The notes under the pieces: generated by a model
Told to the model about the DNA's origin: nothing
The model's database searches: none
What the model saw: the letters and a program-made list of their open reading frames with translations, nothing else
Origin: an uncultured Desulfobulbus sp.
GTDB taxonomy: Bacteria > Desulfobacterota > Desulfobulbia > Desulfobulbales > Desulfobulbaceae
Length of the DNA: 64,000 nt
Reading direction: 5' to 3'
Assembly: GCF_963665445.1 (NCBI RefSeq)
Contig: NZ_OY762276.1
Coordinates: forward strand, 3,113,501 to 3,177,500
Made by a program: the position numbers and the translations under genes
Shown here: in pieces, positions 54,676-63,688 of the stretch
Layout of the letters: every line of letters starts with the position of its first letter
How positions within the stretch are numbered: position 1 is the stretch's first letter

Positions 54676-57135
54676 TCACTTGGTCTCGATTTCCGCCCGA
54701 GGCTTAACCGCGGCCTTCTTGGCTGGCACCTCCTTGGCAGATCCCTTACGCGCTATCGCCTTGCCCAGGGTCAATTCGATGACCTCGTCCATGTGCTTAA
54801 CCGGATAGAAGGTGATCTTCTTGCGCAACTCCTCCGGGATTTCCACCAGGTCTTTCTGGTTTTCAAGCGGTATGATGACCTTGTTGATTCCGGCGCGCAG
54901 CGCTGCCAGGGCCTTGTCCTTCAACCCGCCGATCGGCAGGACCCGCCCGCGCAGGGTGACTTCGCCGGTCATGGCTATCCCCTTTTTCACCGCTTTGCCG
55001 CTGATCGCGGAAAACAGCGCGGTGGTGATGGTGATGCCCGCCGACGGGCCGTCCTTGGGAATGGCTCCGGCCGGAACATGGATATGGATATCCACGTTGT
55101 CGAAATAATCGGGCTCAACGCCGAGCTCCTTGTTGCGGCTGCGGCAATAGCTGAGCGCAGCGTGGGCGGACTCCTTCATCACGTCGCCCAACTGACCGGT
55201 AAGCTGCAGCCGCCCCTTGCCTGGCAGAATCGAGGTCTCGATATGAAGCAGTTCACCGCCGACCTCGGTCCAGGCCAGGCCGATTACCAGACCGGGCTGG
55301 CCGCTGGTGTCGAGCTCGGTCTCGGGCAGAAACTTGGGAGGTCCCAAATATTTCTCCACGGTGTTGGCGGAAATCGCATACGGTCCTTTGCCGCCTTCCG
55401 CCACCTTGCGCGCGATCTTGCGGCAGATTTTCCCCAAGGCCCGTTCCAGGTTACGCACACCGGCCTCATGGGTATACTTGCTGACGATCAACTCCAGGGT
55501 ACCATCGTCGATCTTGATCTGGTTGGGTTTGATCCCGTTTTCCGAGATCTGGCGCGGCAACAGATACTTGTTGGCGATCACCATCTTCTCCTCAAGGGTG
55601 TAGCCGGAGAGCTGAATGACCTCCATCCGGTCCAAAAGCGGCCCAGGAATGGTGTCGGTCCGGTTGGCGGTGGTGATGAACATAACCTTGGAAAGATCAA
55701 AGGGCAGGTTCATGTAATGATCGGAAAAGGTATTGTTCTGCTCTGGATCAAGCACCTCCAGCAGGGCCGAGGAGGGATCGCCGCGGTAGTCGTCGCCGAT
55801 CTTGTCGATCTCGTCCATCATGAACACCGGATTGTTGGTGCCCACACTTTTGAGCCCCTGGAGAATACGGCCAGGCATGGCGCCGATGTAGGTGCGGCGA
55901 TGGCCACGAATCTCCGCCTCGTCGCGCATACCGCCAAGAGAGAGCCGGTAGAACTTTCGGTTCATGGCCTTGGCGATCGCCTGGCCAAGCGAGGTCTTGC
56001 CCACGCCGGGAGGACCGGCAAAACAGATGATCGGCCCTTTGGTATCGGCGTTGAGCTTGCGCACGGCCAGATATTCGAGGATGCGCTCCTTGATCCGATC
56101 AAGGCCGTAGTGATCCTCGTCAAGGACCTGGGCCGCCACCTGGAGGTCGAGCATATCCGTGGAACAATCCTTCCACGGCAGATCGAGAAACCACTCAAGA
56201 TAGGTACGGACGATGGTGGCCTCCGAGGCATCCGGATGCATCATCTCCAGCCGACGCAGCTGCTTGCGCGCCTCCTTCTTGGCATACTTGGGCATCTTCT
56301 TTTTGCGCAGCTGCTTGGCCAGGTCCTCGATCTCCTGGGAGTAGCTGTCCTCATCGCCCAGTTCCCGCTTGAGCGCCTGAATCTGTTCGCGGAGAAAATA
56401 TTCGCGCTGACTGCGGGACATCTCCTCCTTGGCATCCGACTGAATCTTGGCCTGCACGGTGGAAACCTCAAGCTCCTTGTGGAGCAGGTCCGCCACCAAA
56501 CGCAACCGCTCCACGGGATCGGTGGTCTCGAGAATTTTCTGCGACTCCGAAATCTTCAGCCGCAGGTTTGAGCCGACCAGGTCGGCAAGACGTCCGGGTT
56601 CCTCGATGTTGTTGATGATCATCATCAGATCCGAGGAGAGGATGCCGCGCAGCGACATGATCTTCTCGGTCTGCTCGCGCACGGTACGCATCAGCGCTTC
56701 GGTTTCCACCGAAATCTCGGTCGGCTCCTGCTCCTCGAGCAGATCGATCTCCACCCGGTAATGGGGTTTACTTTGCAGCACCTTGCGAATCTTGGCCTTG
56801 GACAGTGCCTGCACCAGGACTTTGAGACGGCCGTCGGGCAACTTGAGGGTGCGCATGATCATCGAGACCATGCCGACCTCATAGAGATCCTTTTCCTCGG
56901 GATCGTCTTTGGTGGGATCTTTCTGAGTCACCAGCATCAGCAGTTTGTTGCTGTTCAGTCCCTCGTTCACCGCTTCTATCGAACCGGGCCGACCGACAAA
57001 CAACGGGATGATCATATAATTAAAGACCACCACATCGCGAACAGCCATCATGGGCAGCGATTCAGGGATTTCCAGATCCTGCGTCTGTTCTCCGAAATCA
57101 CCCATACTGGTTGATAATGAATCATCAAATTCCAC
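54676..57135 (-). CDS. lon: ATP-dependent protease Lon
   Basis: 819 residues from the GTG at 57135, set by a strong AAGGAGG 5 bases upstream (minus strand, 57141-57147); an open frame continues to 57207. N-terminal substrate domain (LPMMAVRDVVVFNYMIIPL), then the AAA+ module with Walker A GPPGVGKTS and Walker B VFMMDEIDK, then the Ser/Lys protease domain with the Ser in KDGPSAGITI and the Lys in GGLKDKALAALRAG. It degrades damaged and regulatory proteins. The Lys/Ala-rich tail (about 25 residues) is an addition. Confidence 0.96.
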   Translation of the reverse strand: MEFDDSLSTSMGDFGEQTQDLEIPESLPMMAVRDVVVFNYMIIPLFVGRPGSIEAVNEGLNSNKLLMLVTQKDPTKDDPEEKDLYEVGMVSMIMRTLKLPDGRLKVLVQALSKAKIRKVLQSKPHYRVEIDLLEEQEPTEISVETEALMRTVREQTEKIMSLRGILSSDLMMIINNIEEPGRLADLVGSNLRLKISESQKILETTDPVERLRLVADLLHKELEVSTVQAKIQSDAKEEMSRSQREYFLREQIQALKRELGDEDSYSQEIEDLAKQLRKKKMPKYAKKEARKQLRRLEMMHPDASEATIVRTYLEWFLDLPWKDCSTDMLDLQVAAQVLDEDHYGLDRIKERILEYLAVRKLNADTKGPIICFAGPPGVGKTSLGQAIAKAMNRKFYRLSLGGMRDEAEIRGHRRTYIGAMPGRILQGLKSVGTNNPVFMMDEIDKIGDDYRGDPSSALLEVLDPEQNNTFSDHYMNLPFDLSKVMFITTANRTDTIPGPLLDRMEVIQLSGYTLEEKMVIANKYLLPRQISENGIKPNQIKIDDGTLELIVSKYTHEAGVRNLERALGKICRKIARKVAEGGKGPYAISANTVEKYLGPPKFLPETELDTSGQPGLVIGLAWTEVGGELLHIETSILPGKGRLQLTGQLGDVMKESAHAALSYCRSRNKELGVEPDYFDNVDIHIHVPAGAIPKDGPSAGITITTALFSAISGKAVKKGIAMTGEVTLRGRVLPIGGLKDKALAALRAGINKVIIPLENQKDLVEIPEELRKKITFYPVKHMDEVIELTLGKAIARKGSAKEVPAKKAAVKPRAEIETK

Positions 57136-57550
57136 GTTTTCCTCCTTAAAATTGCCGTGAACGGCACTCATAGCCCAATTGTCCCACGACAGTAAACACA
57201 ACCCCAAGCGAAGTCAAGACGCGGTCTCGGGCCGATCCCCGAAGAAAATTTTCACTTGAAGAAAAAGCAGTTGATCAATATAGAAAGGAAGTTTTCGTCC
57301 CTTTTGTTGTCCTGTTCCTGCAGCATAAGCATGCATGGCCGCCGAGGGTACCCTGCTCCTGACAATTCGATGAAAGAACCTATTCTCGGCTTGTTACGAT
57401 CAAAAAAAGACGGCGGACCGTTGACTGCACGCAGGGCGGCGGGTGAAGAGAAAAAGGACGCGAATCGTCGATGAACACACTGTAGATACGACAAAAACAT
57501 TTCACACGCCACCTGCCGTGACGAACCCAGGTTGTTGCCCGGAGCCTCTT

Positions 57551-58351
57551 ATGCTGACCCTTGGATCATTTTTCGACCTCGCCGATTTTCCCGAACGCGC
57601 CCTCTTTGTCGATTGCCCCCATGTCTGGGACCCGCTGAAAAAATTGAAGCAGTACATTGCCGACAACACGGCCCCGACCTTTCAACATGTCCTGATCCGC
57701 GACGCCGTCCCCCTGGACAGCGCATACATCTGGTACAACGGCAAACTGCGCAACGCCCGCGAGTGCGTCATTACCTACGGTGACACCACCAAGGGCGGAC
57801 TCAGGGTATGGGAAAACGGCCAGTTCCTCAACGGCGCCTCGGTCATCATGGGCGGCGCCGTCTTGCTCGGCAAAAACATCAAAATCGGTCAGGGCGTGCT
57901 GATCGAATCCGGGGCGATGATCAAGTCCCCGGCAATCATCGGTGACCACACCGAAATCCGCCATGGTGCCTACCTCCGCGGCTACACCCTGATCGGGCAT
58001 CGCTGCGTGGTCGGCCATGCCACCGAGGTCAAACACTCCATCTTCCTCAACGATGCCAAGGCAGGACACTTTGCCTATTTAGGTGATACCATCCTCGGCA
58101 ATCGAGTCAACCTCGGTGCGGGCACAAAATGCGCCAACCTGCGATTTATCGAAGGCAATGTCGCCATCAAGACCAGTATCAGCAAAGTCGACACCGGTCT
58201 TCGCAAATTCGGCGCCATACTCGGCGACGACTGTCAGACCGGCTGCAACTCGGTGACCAGCCCGGGAACGATCCTCGGCCCACGCAGCCTGCTGCTGCCC
58301 AACGTCACCGCAGCTTCTGGATTACACCCTCGTAAAACCGTTCTACGGTAG
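57551..58351 (+). CDS. Left-handed beta-helix (LbH) transferase-like protein
   Basis: 266 residues from the ATG at 57551 (GGAG 6 bases upstream); the open frame before it is not coding-like. Hexapeptide repeats fill about 90-260 (VIMGGAVLLGKNIKIGQGVLIE, then IIGDHTEIRHGAYLRG and GHRCVVGHATEVKHSIF). The C-terminal DDCQTGCNSVTSPGTILGPRS is that of GlmU C-terminal or glucose-1-phosphate nucleotidyltransferase C-terminal domains. No nucleotidyltransferase domain is present, so it may act as an acyltransferase or as a lone subunit. Its 3' end overlaps the convergent membrane gene by 47 bases. Confidence 0.8.
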   Translation: MLTLGSFFDLADFPERALFVDCPHVWDPLKKLKQYIADNTAPTFQHVLIRDAVPLDSAYIWYNGKLRNARECVITYGDTTKGGLRVWENGQFLNGASVIMGGAVLLGKNIKIGQGVLIESGAMIKSPAIIGDHTEIRHGAYLRGYTLIGHRCVVGHATEVKHSIFLNDAKAGHFAYLGDTILGNRVNLGAGTKCANLRFIEGNVAIKTSISKVDTGLRKFGAILGDDCQTGCNSVTSPGTILGPRSLLLPNVTAASGLHPRKTVLR

Positions 58352-58670
58352 AAGGGTTCTTCTTGGCCTGCTCCTCCGGCGGCAGCCCCTGTGCGGCATA
58401 CTCATAGAGGGCGAAGAAAAAAGCAAAGAGAATGCCAACCGTGAAAAAAACGCGCATCAGCCGGTCCCACGGCAACCAGCCTTTGCCGGTGAGGCGGCGA
58501 AAAACCACGGCAACGATGTAGGTAAAGCCCAGGGCATAGGGAGCGGTGAGCAGTACCTGATAGGCCGTCCCCATAAGGGTGGCGTTGATATCCGAGCCCA
58601 GGCGCAAATGAAACAGCACGTATGCCAGTGCTGTCAGAATAAATGAAATTTTTTCCCGTAACGTTTTCAT
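58305..58670 (-). CDS. Hypothetical membrane protein
   Basis: 121 residues with three hydrophobic segments (about 9-25, 35-58, and 69-92). No family recognised. Its start codon lies 3 bases from the start of the divergent gene, and its 3' end overlaps the convergent LbH gene by 47 bases. No Shine-Dalgarno is visible. The coding call is moderately supported by the regular hydrophobic pattern. Confidence 0.6.
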   Translation of the reverse strand: MKTLREKISFILTALAYVLFHLRLGSDINATLMGTAYQVLLTAPYALGFTYIVAVVFRRLTGKGWLPWDRLMRVFFTVGILFAFFFALYEYAAQGLPPEEQAKKNPSTVERFYEGVIQKLR

Positions 58671-58673
58671 ACT

Positions 58674-59753
58674 ATGAATACAACTCTAGCCTGCGTGTTT
58701 CCTGAAACCCTGCCTGATGCGGGTCTTCTTTCCCCCCTTGTACAGGTTTTCGCACAGGTTGTCCACATGCAAGCCGTTGAAAACGAGCCCCTGCAGACAG
58801 ACTCGGAATTTGTCCGCCTCTGCCTGCAACAGGGGCGCCTGCAGACCTTCACGCCCGCACCGCTTGGTGAAGATCGTCAGCGTTTCATGGCCCTTGTCGA
58901 GGATATGCGGCGCCACGGCGCCGATTACACTACCCAGCTGAGTATGCTCACCCTGGCCGGGCTCAATCGCGGCGGGGAACAGCGGGAATCGACCCACGCC
59001 CTGATCGCCGATCTGCTGCAGCGAACCGACATCCGGGAAAAGGAGGAACAACAGCTCCAGCTGTGGCAGTCACGCCTGGTGTTGAAGCTTGGTGAGTGGT
59101 TTGACCAGCAACAGGCCGATATCGACCATGCCCTTGAACGTATTGTCTCCCGCCAGAATACCCTGCTGCAGGAACTGCGGGAGGAGGAAGAGGACAATCC
59201 CTTCAGCCTCACCGCCGGGCTTGGTGAATCTTCCCGCGCAAGCGACCCCCTGCTCCGCCACCGGCTCAAAGCCTGGGCACGGCTCTGTTTTCACGACCAG
59301 CAAAAGCCCCCCGGTCTGTTGGTGACAGGCGAGGCCATGGCCATGGAGGTGCTGCAGGAGGTCTATGAAAAACTCTGCAAGCAGGCGGCTCCCACCTTGC
59401 TGCGCCTTGCACTGCCACTTACCGCTGGAGAGAAAACCAAATCGCCAGTGCCCCTGGTCAGTTCCCTGCCTGAGTTGGAAGCACTTGTGCAGCAACTCAG
59501 CGAGCCGCTGTCCGCAGCCCGGGCAGGAGAAATTTCCACGGCATGGGCTGCACTCAGCAACTCCTGGCAGTTGCTCCTTGAGCGTCATTTCCCCGCTGCA
59601 GACACGGCAAGGGGCACTCTTGAGCTTGTCTATTTTCCGGGGATTTCAGCAAAACGGCTCCTTCTGGAGGGCTTTGCTGGATCGATGCGCATAGCTGCGT
59701 CCACCGACGAGGAGACAGAGACCGGGTGTTGCATCGGTCTGGTGAAGAGATAA
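58674..59753 (+). CDS. Hypothetical protein, helical, cytoplasmic
   Basis: 359 residues, Leu/Gln/Glu-rich. No known domain. A long helical, probably coiled region spans about 105-185 (IREKEEQQLQLWQSRLVLKL, then LERIVSRQNTLLQELREEEED read in pieces). The C-terminal third looks globular (LELVYFPGISAKRLLLEGFAG). No signal or membrane helix. No ribosome-binding site, and the start sits 3 bases from a divergent ATG; it may be leaderless, or one start is wrong. The PilZ gene is convergent 16 bases downstream. Confidence 0.7.
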   Translation: MNTTLACVFPETLPDAGLLSPLVQVFAQVVHMQAVENEPLQTDSEFVRLCLQQGRLQTFTPAPLGEDRQRFMALVEDMRRHGADYTTQLSMLTLAGLNRGGEQRESTHALIADLLQRTDIREKEEQQLQLWQSRLVLKLGEWFDQQQADIDHALERIVSRQNTLLQELREEEEDNPFSLTAGLGESSRASDPLLRHRLKAWARLCFHDQQKPPGLLVTGEAMAMEVLQEVYEKLCKQAAPTLLRLALPLTAGEKTKSPVPLVSSLPELEALVQQLSEPLSAARAGEISTAWAALSNSWQLLLERHFPAADTARGTLELVYFPGISAKRLLLEGFAGSMRIAASTDEETETGCCIGLVKR

Positions 59754-59769
59754 AAAAAGGAGAAAAGGC

Positions 59770-60093
59770 TCAGATGAACAGTCGTTGTGATTCCAACCTC
59801 CTGACATAGGCGATCCAGTGCAGGGGGGCGTTGTCGATCTCGAGCCCGATCTTCTTGTTCCAGTTGCTGAGTCGCTCCCAGCGCGGTTTGACCTGGAACT
59901 TGAAATGATCCTCGCCCGTGGTGGCCACCACGGTGAACCTGTCACTTTTTTTGCCAAAACGTTTCCCCAAGTCGGCCAGACACAGGCCTCCACGGGAAAC
60001 ATCACTCACCGATGCCGAGCAGCAGCCGATACCGTCCGATATGTCGATGCTCATGCCGCGAACCCGTACACGAGGATGTTTTCGTTGATCCAA
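59770..60093 (-). CDS. PilZ-domain c-di-GMP receptor
   Basis: 107 residues, one PilZ domain. Both binding motifs are intact: RKHPR at 4-8 (RxxxR) and DVSRGG at 31-36 (D/NxSxxG). A single-domain PilZ protein acts by binding a partner; the partner is not evident here. It shares a signal with the LapD/LapG pair near the left of the window. Confidence 0.88.
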   Translation of the reverse strand: MDQRKHPRVRVRGMSIDISDGIGCCSASVSDVSRGGLCLADLGKRFGKKSDRFTVVATTGEDHFKFQVKPRWERLSNWNKKIGLEIDNAPLHWIAYVRRLESQRLFI

Positions 60094-60130
60094 GATAAAC
60101 CTCCTCTTAATTCAGCCGAACCGTACTCCG

Positions 60131-60162
60131 GCAAGGCGCCTTCAGGCTCGAGGGCGCCTTGC
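60131..60162. terminator. Hairpin between two minus-strand genes
   Basis: A 10-bp stem (60131-60140 with 60153-60162) downstream of the universal stress gene. No T-run follows, so it is a weak candidate. Confidence 0.4.
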
Positions 60163-60185
60163 CCAATCCATCAAGTCAGCCTCTG

Positions 60186-60671
60186 TTAAACTGTGTTTCC
60201 CTCACATTCTTCGCGATAGGGGTTGATGGTCATCACCGGGCAGCAGGCGGTCTTCACCACCTTGTCGGCCACGCTGCCAAACATAATCCGCTCCAAGCCT
60301 TTGTAGCCGTGGGTGCCCATGACGATGAGCTCCACCTTTTTCTTGGCGGCATAGGTCAAAATCTCCTCCGCCACATCACCGGAGAGCACTTTTCCGGTCA
60401 CGGTGGTGACACCGGCCTCGGCAAACATGGCCTTGTTCTCCTCCACATAGGTCTCCATCTGCTGCTGGGCCGAGGCGAACAACTCCTCTTCCAGATTGGG
60501 CAGACTGACGGGAGGAACAAAAAATCCGCTGTAATCCTCAAAACTTTGCACCACGAACACCAGGTGCAGCTCAGCCTTGAAGGTTCCGGCCACGTACGCA
60601 GCCGCCGTGACGATCTTGCCAGCGTTGTCGGAAAAATCAATGGGAGTCAGGATGCTTTTGATTGCCTGCAT
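60186..60671 (-). CDS. Universal stress protein (UspA family)
   Basis: 161 residues from the ATG at 60671, with GAGGAGG 5-6 bases upstream; the longer open frame to 60704 is not family-like. Motifs: the start IKSILTPIDFSD, and the ATP-loop VMGTHGYKGLERIMFGSVAD with the G-x2-G-x9-G-S pattern, so it should bind ATP. The role in stress or redox adaptation is inferred from family. It is divergent from the haem genes, with about 265 bases between them. Confidence 0.92.
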   Translation of the reverse strand: MQAIKSILTPIDFSDNAGKIVTAAAYVAGTFKAELHLVFVVQSFEDYSGFFVPPVSLPNLEEELFASAQQQMETYVEENKAMFAEAGVTTVTGKVLSGDVAEEILTYAAKKKVELIVMGTHGYKGLERIMFGSVADKVVKTACCPVMTINPYREECEGNTV

Positions 60672-60935
60672 ATCGTACCTCCTCGCACGAAAGTCGATGA
60701 ACACCTGCTGTACATACCTCTACGATATATCAATCACAGAAATTTTCACCAAGATAATTGCCGGAAGGCAAAACGCGCCCCCCAGAGCCGACAAAGCAGT
60801 TGACCCTCGGTAGCATCAAGAATATATTCCAGACTCTTTTATTGACTTCGAGCGCTTATTGCCGATTCGGGCTGCGCCCGGGATCCCGCCCCCGAGCACT
60901 CCAGCCCCCTTTTCTCGACGGGACTTATACCTGCC

Positions 60936-61988
60936 ATGGAATTCACCCCAAAATGGATCGCCTGGGAAATCACCCGCCGCTGTAACCTGCGCTGTGTCCA
61001 CTGCCGTTCTTCATCGGAGCTCGAGCTCCAGGGCCATCCTGATTTTTCCTTTGACGAGGCCAAGCGGATCCTCGATGAAATTCGCGCCTATGCCAATCCG
61101 GTGATGGTGCTCTCCGGCGGAGAACCGCTGTTGCGGCCGGATGTGTTTGACATCGCCCGCTACGGGACCAGTCTTGGCCTGCGGATGTGCATGGCCACCA
61201 ACGGCGCGCTGGTAACGACTGAGATCTGCAAGGAAATCAAAGACTCGGGCATCAAGATGGTCTCCTTGAGCCTTGATGGCGCCACCGCGGCAGTGCATGA
61301 CGACTTCCGCAGCCAGTCCGGCGCCTTTGACGGGGTGATGAACGCGATCAACCTGTTCAACGACCATGGGATCGACTTTCTCATCAACTCCTCCTTTACC
61401 AAACGCAACCAGGAGCAGATCCCACAGATCTATCAGCTGGTCAAATCCCTGGGGGCAAAGGCCTGGTACCTGTTCATGATCGTGCCCACCGGCCGCGGCG
61501 AAGAGATCATGGAGGAGTTGATCCCCGCGGAGGAATACGAGGATATCCTCAACTGGCATTACGACATGGAAAAGGAGGAAGACCAGCTGCTGGTACGGCC
61601 GACCTGCGCCCCCCAGTACTACCGCATCGTTCTCCAGCGGGCCAAGGCCGAGGGGGAGCAGTTCAAACGGCGCAGCCTCAAATTTTCCACCGGCGGCTCC
61701 AAGGGATGCCTTGCCGGGCAACTGATCTGCCTGATCAATGTCGACGGCGACGTGCTGCCCTGCAGCTATTTTCCCCTCTCCGCCGGCAACCTCAACAAGC
61801 AGAGTTTTCAGGATATCTGGGAGAAGTCTCCGCTCATGCTCGACATGCGCAACTTCGCCGGCTACAAGGATAACTGTGGCCGCTGCGAGTATGTCAATGT
61901 CTGCGGCGGCTGCCGCGCTCGCGCCTATGCCGTGACCGGCGACTACATGGCGGGCGAACCCTTTTGCACCTACCAGCCCAGAGGCTAG
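60936..61988 (+). CDS. ahbD: Radical SAM haem b synthase AhbD-like (SPASM)
   Basis: 350 residues. The SAM cluster motif is C16-x3-C20-x2-C23 in [12 protein letters not shown]; the GGEPLLRPD segment is the SAM-binding part. The C-terminal SPASM-type Cys set runs from [12 protein letters not shown] through LPCSYFP and [19 protein letters not shown] to FCTYQP, the pattern of AhbD, which decarboxylates Fe-coproporphyrin III to haem b. hemE begins 62 bases downstream, strongly supporting a porphyrin role. AhbC/NirJ relatives are the alternative. Confidence 0.75.
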   Translation: MEFTPKWIAWEITRRCNLRCVHCRSSSELELQGHPDFSFDEAKRILDEIRAYANPVMVLSGGEPLLRPDVFDIARYGTSLGLRMCMATNGALVTTEICKEIKDSGIKMVSLSLDGATAAVHDDFRSQSGAFDGVMNAINLFNDHGIDFLINSSFTKRNQEQIPQIYQLVKSLGAKAWYLFMIVPTGRGEEIMEELIPAEEYEDILNWHYDMEKEEDQLLVRPTCAPQYYRIVLQRAKAEGEQFKRRSLKFSTGGSKGCLAGQLICLINVDGDVLPCSYFPLSAGNLNKQSFQDIWEKSPLMLDMRNFAGYKDNCGRCEYVNVCGGCRARAYAVTGDYMAGEPFCTYQPRG

Positions 61989-62050
61989 TTTTTTCTTCCT
62001 CTCGCCTTATCGACAACCGGCCCTGCCGACAACCCCTTGATCAAACGACA

Positions 62051-63076
62051 ATGAACGACACCTTTCTCCAAGCCTGTCGAGGCGAACGCACCGCCTACAC
62101 CCCGGTCTGGTTCATGCGCCAGGCGGGCCGTTATCTGCCCGAGTACCAGAAAGTTCGCGGCAAGGTCAGCTTTCTTGAACTGTGCAAAACGCCGGAACTG
62201 GCCGCCGAGGTCACCCACCAGCCGATCGACATCTTCGACTTTGACGCCGCCATCCTCTTCTCCGACATCCTTATCCCCATGGAGGCGATGAACCTGGAGC
62301 TGGCCTTTCACGAGGGCAAGGGACCGATCTTTGCCCATCCGGTGCGCAGCCAGAAGGCGGTGGACGAGCTGGTGGTACCCATCCCCGAGGAGACCATGCC
62401 CTTTGTCCTTGAGACCATTCGCCTCCTGCGCAACTCGCTCAAGGTGCCGTTGATCGGTTTTGCCGGGGCGCCCTTTACCCTGGCCACCTACCTGATCGAG
62501 GGCGGCAGCTCCAAGGTCTTTTTGAACACCAAGAAGATGATGTTCCAGGAGCCCAAGCTCTATCACAACCTCATGGCCAAGATCACCGCCTGCACCAGCG
62601 CCTACCTCCAGGCCCAAGCCAGGGCCGGCGCCCAGGCCCTGCAGATGTTCGACTCCTGGGTCGGCATTCTTGCGCCCCAGGATTACGAAGAGTTTGCCCT
62701 GCCCTACGTCAAATCGATCATCTCCGACCTGCGGGCGGTGACCGATGTGCCGATCATCTACTTTGCCAACAACGGATCCACCCTCACCCGCCTGACCACC
62801 ACCGTTGGTGCCGATGTCCTTGGCTTCGACTGGCGCCTGCCCATCGGCGATGCGATCGCACGCGCGGGCAACCATGCGGTCCAGGGCAATATCGACCCGA
62901 TCGCCCTCTTCCTTCCCCAGCAAAAACTGGAAGCGCGGATCAGGGCCATGCTTACCGAGGCCCGCGATGCCAAGGGCTATATCTTCAACCTCGGACACGG
63001 CATCCTTCCGGAGACCCCTCCGGAGCAGGTCCGGATCGCGGTTGATGCGGTGCACCGTTTCAGCGGCAAGCCCTGA
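62051..63076 (+). CDS. hemE: Uroporphyrinogen decarboxylase
   Basis: 341 residues from the ATG at 62051, which starts the family N-terminus. PVWFMRQAGRYLPEY is the canonical UroD signature, followed by DAAILFSDILIPMEAM and FAGAPFTLATYLIEG. It converts uroporphyrinogen III to coproporphyrinogen III. It is a true HemE and not one of the corrinoid methyltransferase relatives, as the MRQAGR motif is complete. Confidence 0.95.
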   Translation: MNDTFLQACRGERTAYTPVWFMRQAGRYLPEYQKVRGKVSFLELCKTPELAAEVTHQPIDIFDFDAAILFSDILIPMEAMNLELAFHEGKGPIFAHPVRSQKAVDELVVPIPEETMPFVLETIRLLRNSLKVPLIGFAGAPFTLATYLIEGGSSKVFLNTKKMMFQEPKLYHNLMAKITACTSAYLQAQARAGAQALQMFDSWVGILAPQDYEEFALPYVKSIISDLRAVTDVPIIYFANNGSTLTRLTTTVGADVLGFDWRLPIGDAIARAGNHAVQGNIDPIALFLPQQKLEARIRAMLTEARDAKGYIFNLGHGILPETPPEQVRIAVDAVHRFSGKP

Positions 63077-63094
63077 AACCTTCCGCAGTCTGCC

Positions 63095-63667
63095 ATGGAC
63101 ACCCCGCTTCCTCGCCCCTCGCTCCATGAGTGCATCCGCCTCATGGATCAGTACGCCATGCTCGACAACATTCGCCACCACTCCCTGGTGGTGGCACGGC
63201 TGGCTGCCCAGATTCAGGAAGGGTTGAGTACCTTTGCGCCGAACCACGCCCAGGCCGACCGCAACCTGGTGATCAGCGGGGCCCTCCTCCATGATATCGC
63301 CAAAACCCCCTGTCTGAACAGCACCTGCGACCATGCCAAGGTCGGCGGAGAGATCTGCCGCAGCCACGGCTATCCTGAGATCGCGGCCATTGTCGAGCAG
63401 CATGTCCTGTTGTGGGAGTACGAACCCGGCCGTTATGCGGACGGGATCTTCACCGCCCGGGAAATCGTCTACTACGCCGACAAACGGGTGCGCCACAATA
63501 TGGTGGTCAACCTCGACCAGCGGCTGGAGTATATTCTTAAGCATTACGGTAAGGGCAATCCAACCCGTGAAGCACTCATCCGCGAGAACTTTGAGAAGTG
63601 CCTCACCTTTGAGCAGTACCTGTTTCACTGGCTCCCCTTTGCCTCTGCTGACCTGGGCCGCTTGTAA
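63095..63667 (+). CDS. HD-domain phosphohydrolase-like protein
   Basis: 190 residues. HD metal residues: His28/His29 in DNIRHHSLVV, His66-Asp67 in ALLHDIAK, His of EQHVLLWE and Asp in YYADKRV. This is the HDIG-type layout seen in small HD hydrolases often next to other metabolic genes. The substrate is unknown. It follows hemE by 18 bases and the PAS-like gene follows 21 bases on, so these are probably co-transcribed. Confidence 0.82.
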   Translation: MDTPLPRPSLHECIRLMDQYAMLDNIRHHSLVVARLAAQIQEGLSTFAPNHAQADRNLVISGALLHDIAKTPCLNSTCDHAKVGGEICRSHGYPEIAAIVEQHVLLWEYEPGRYADGIFTAREIVYYADKRVRHNMVVNLDQRLEYILKHYGKGNPTREALIRENFEKCLTFEQYLFHWLPFASADLGRL

Positions 63668-63688
63668 TCCTGAACAAAACGAGACCCG

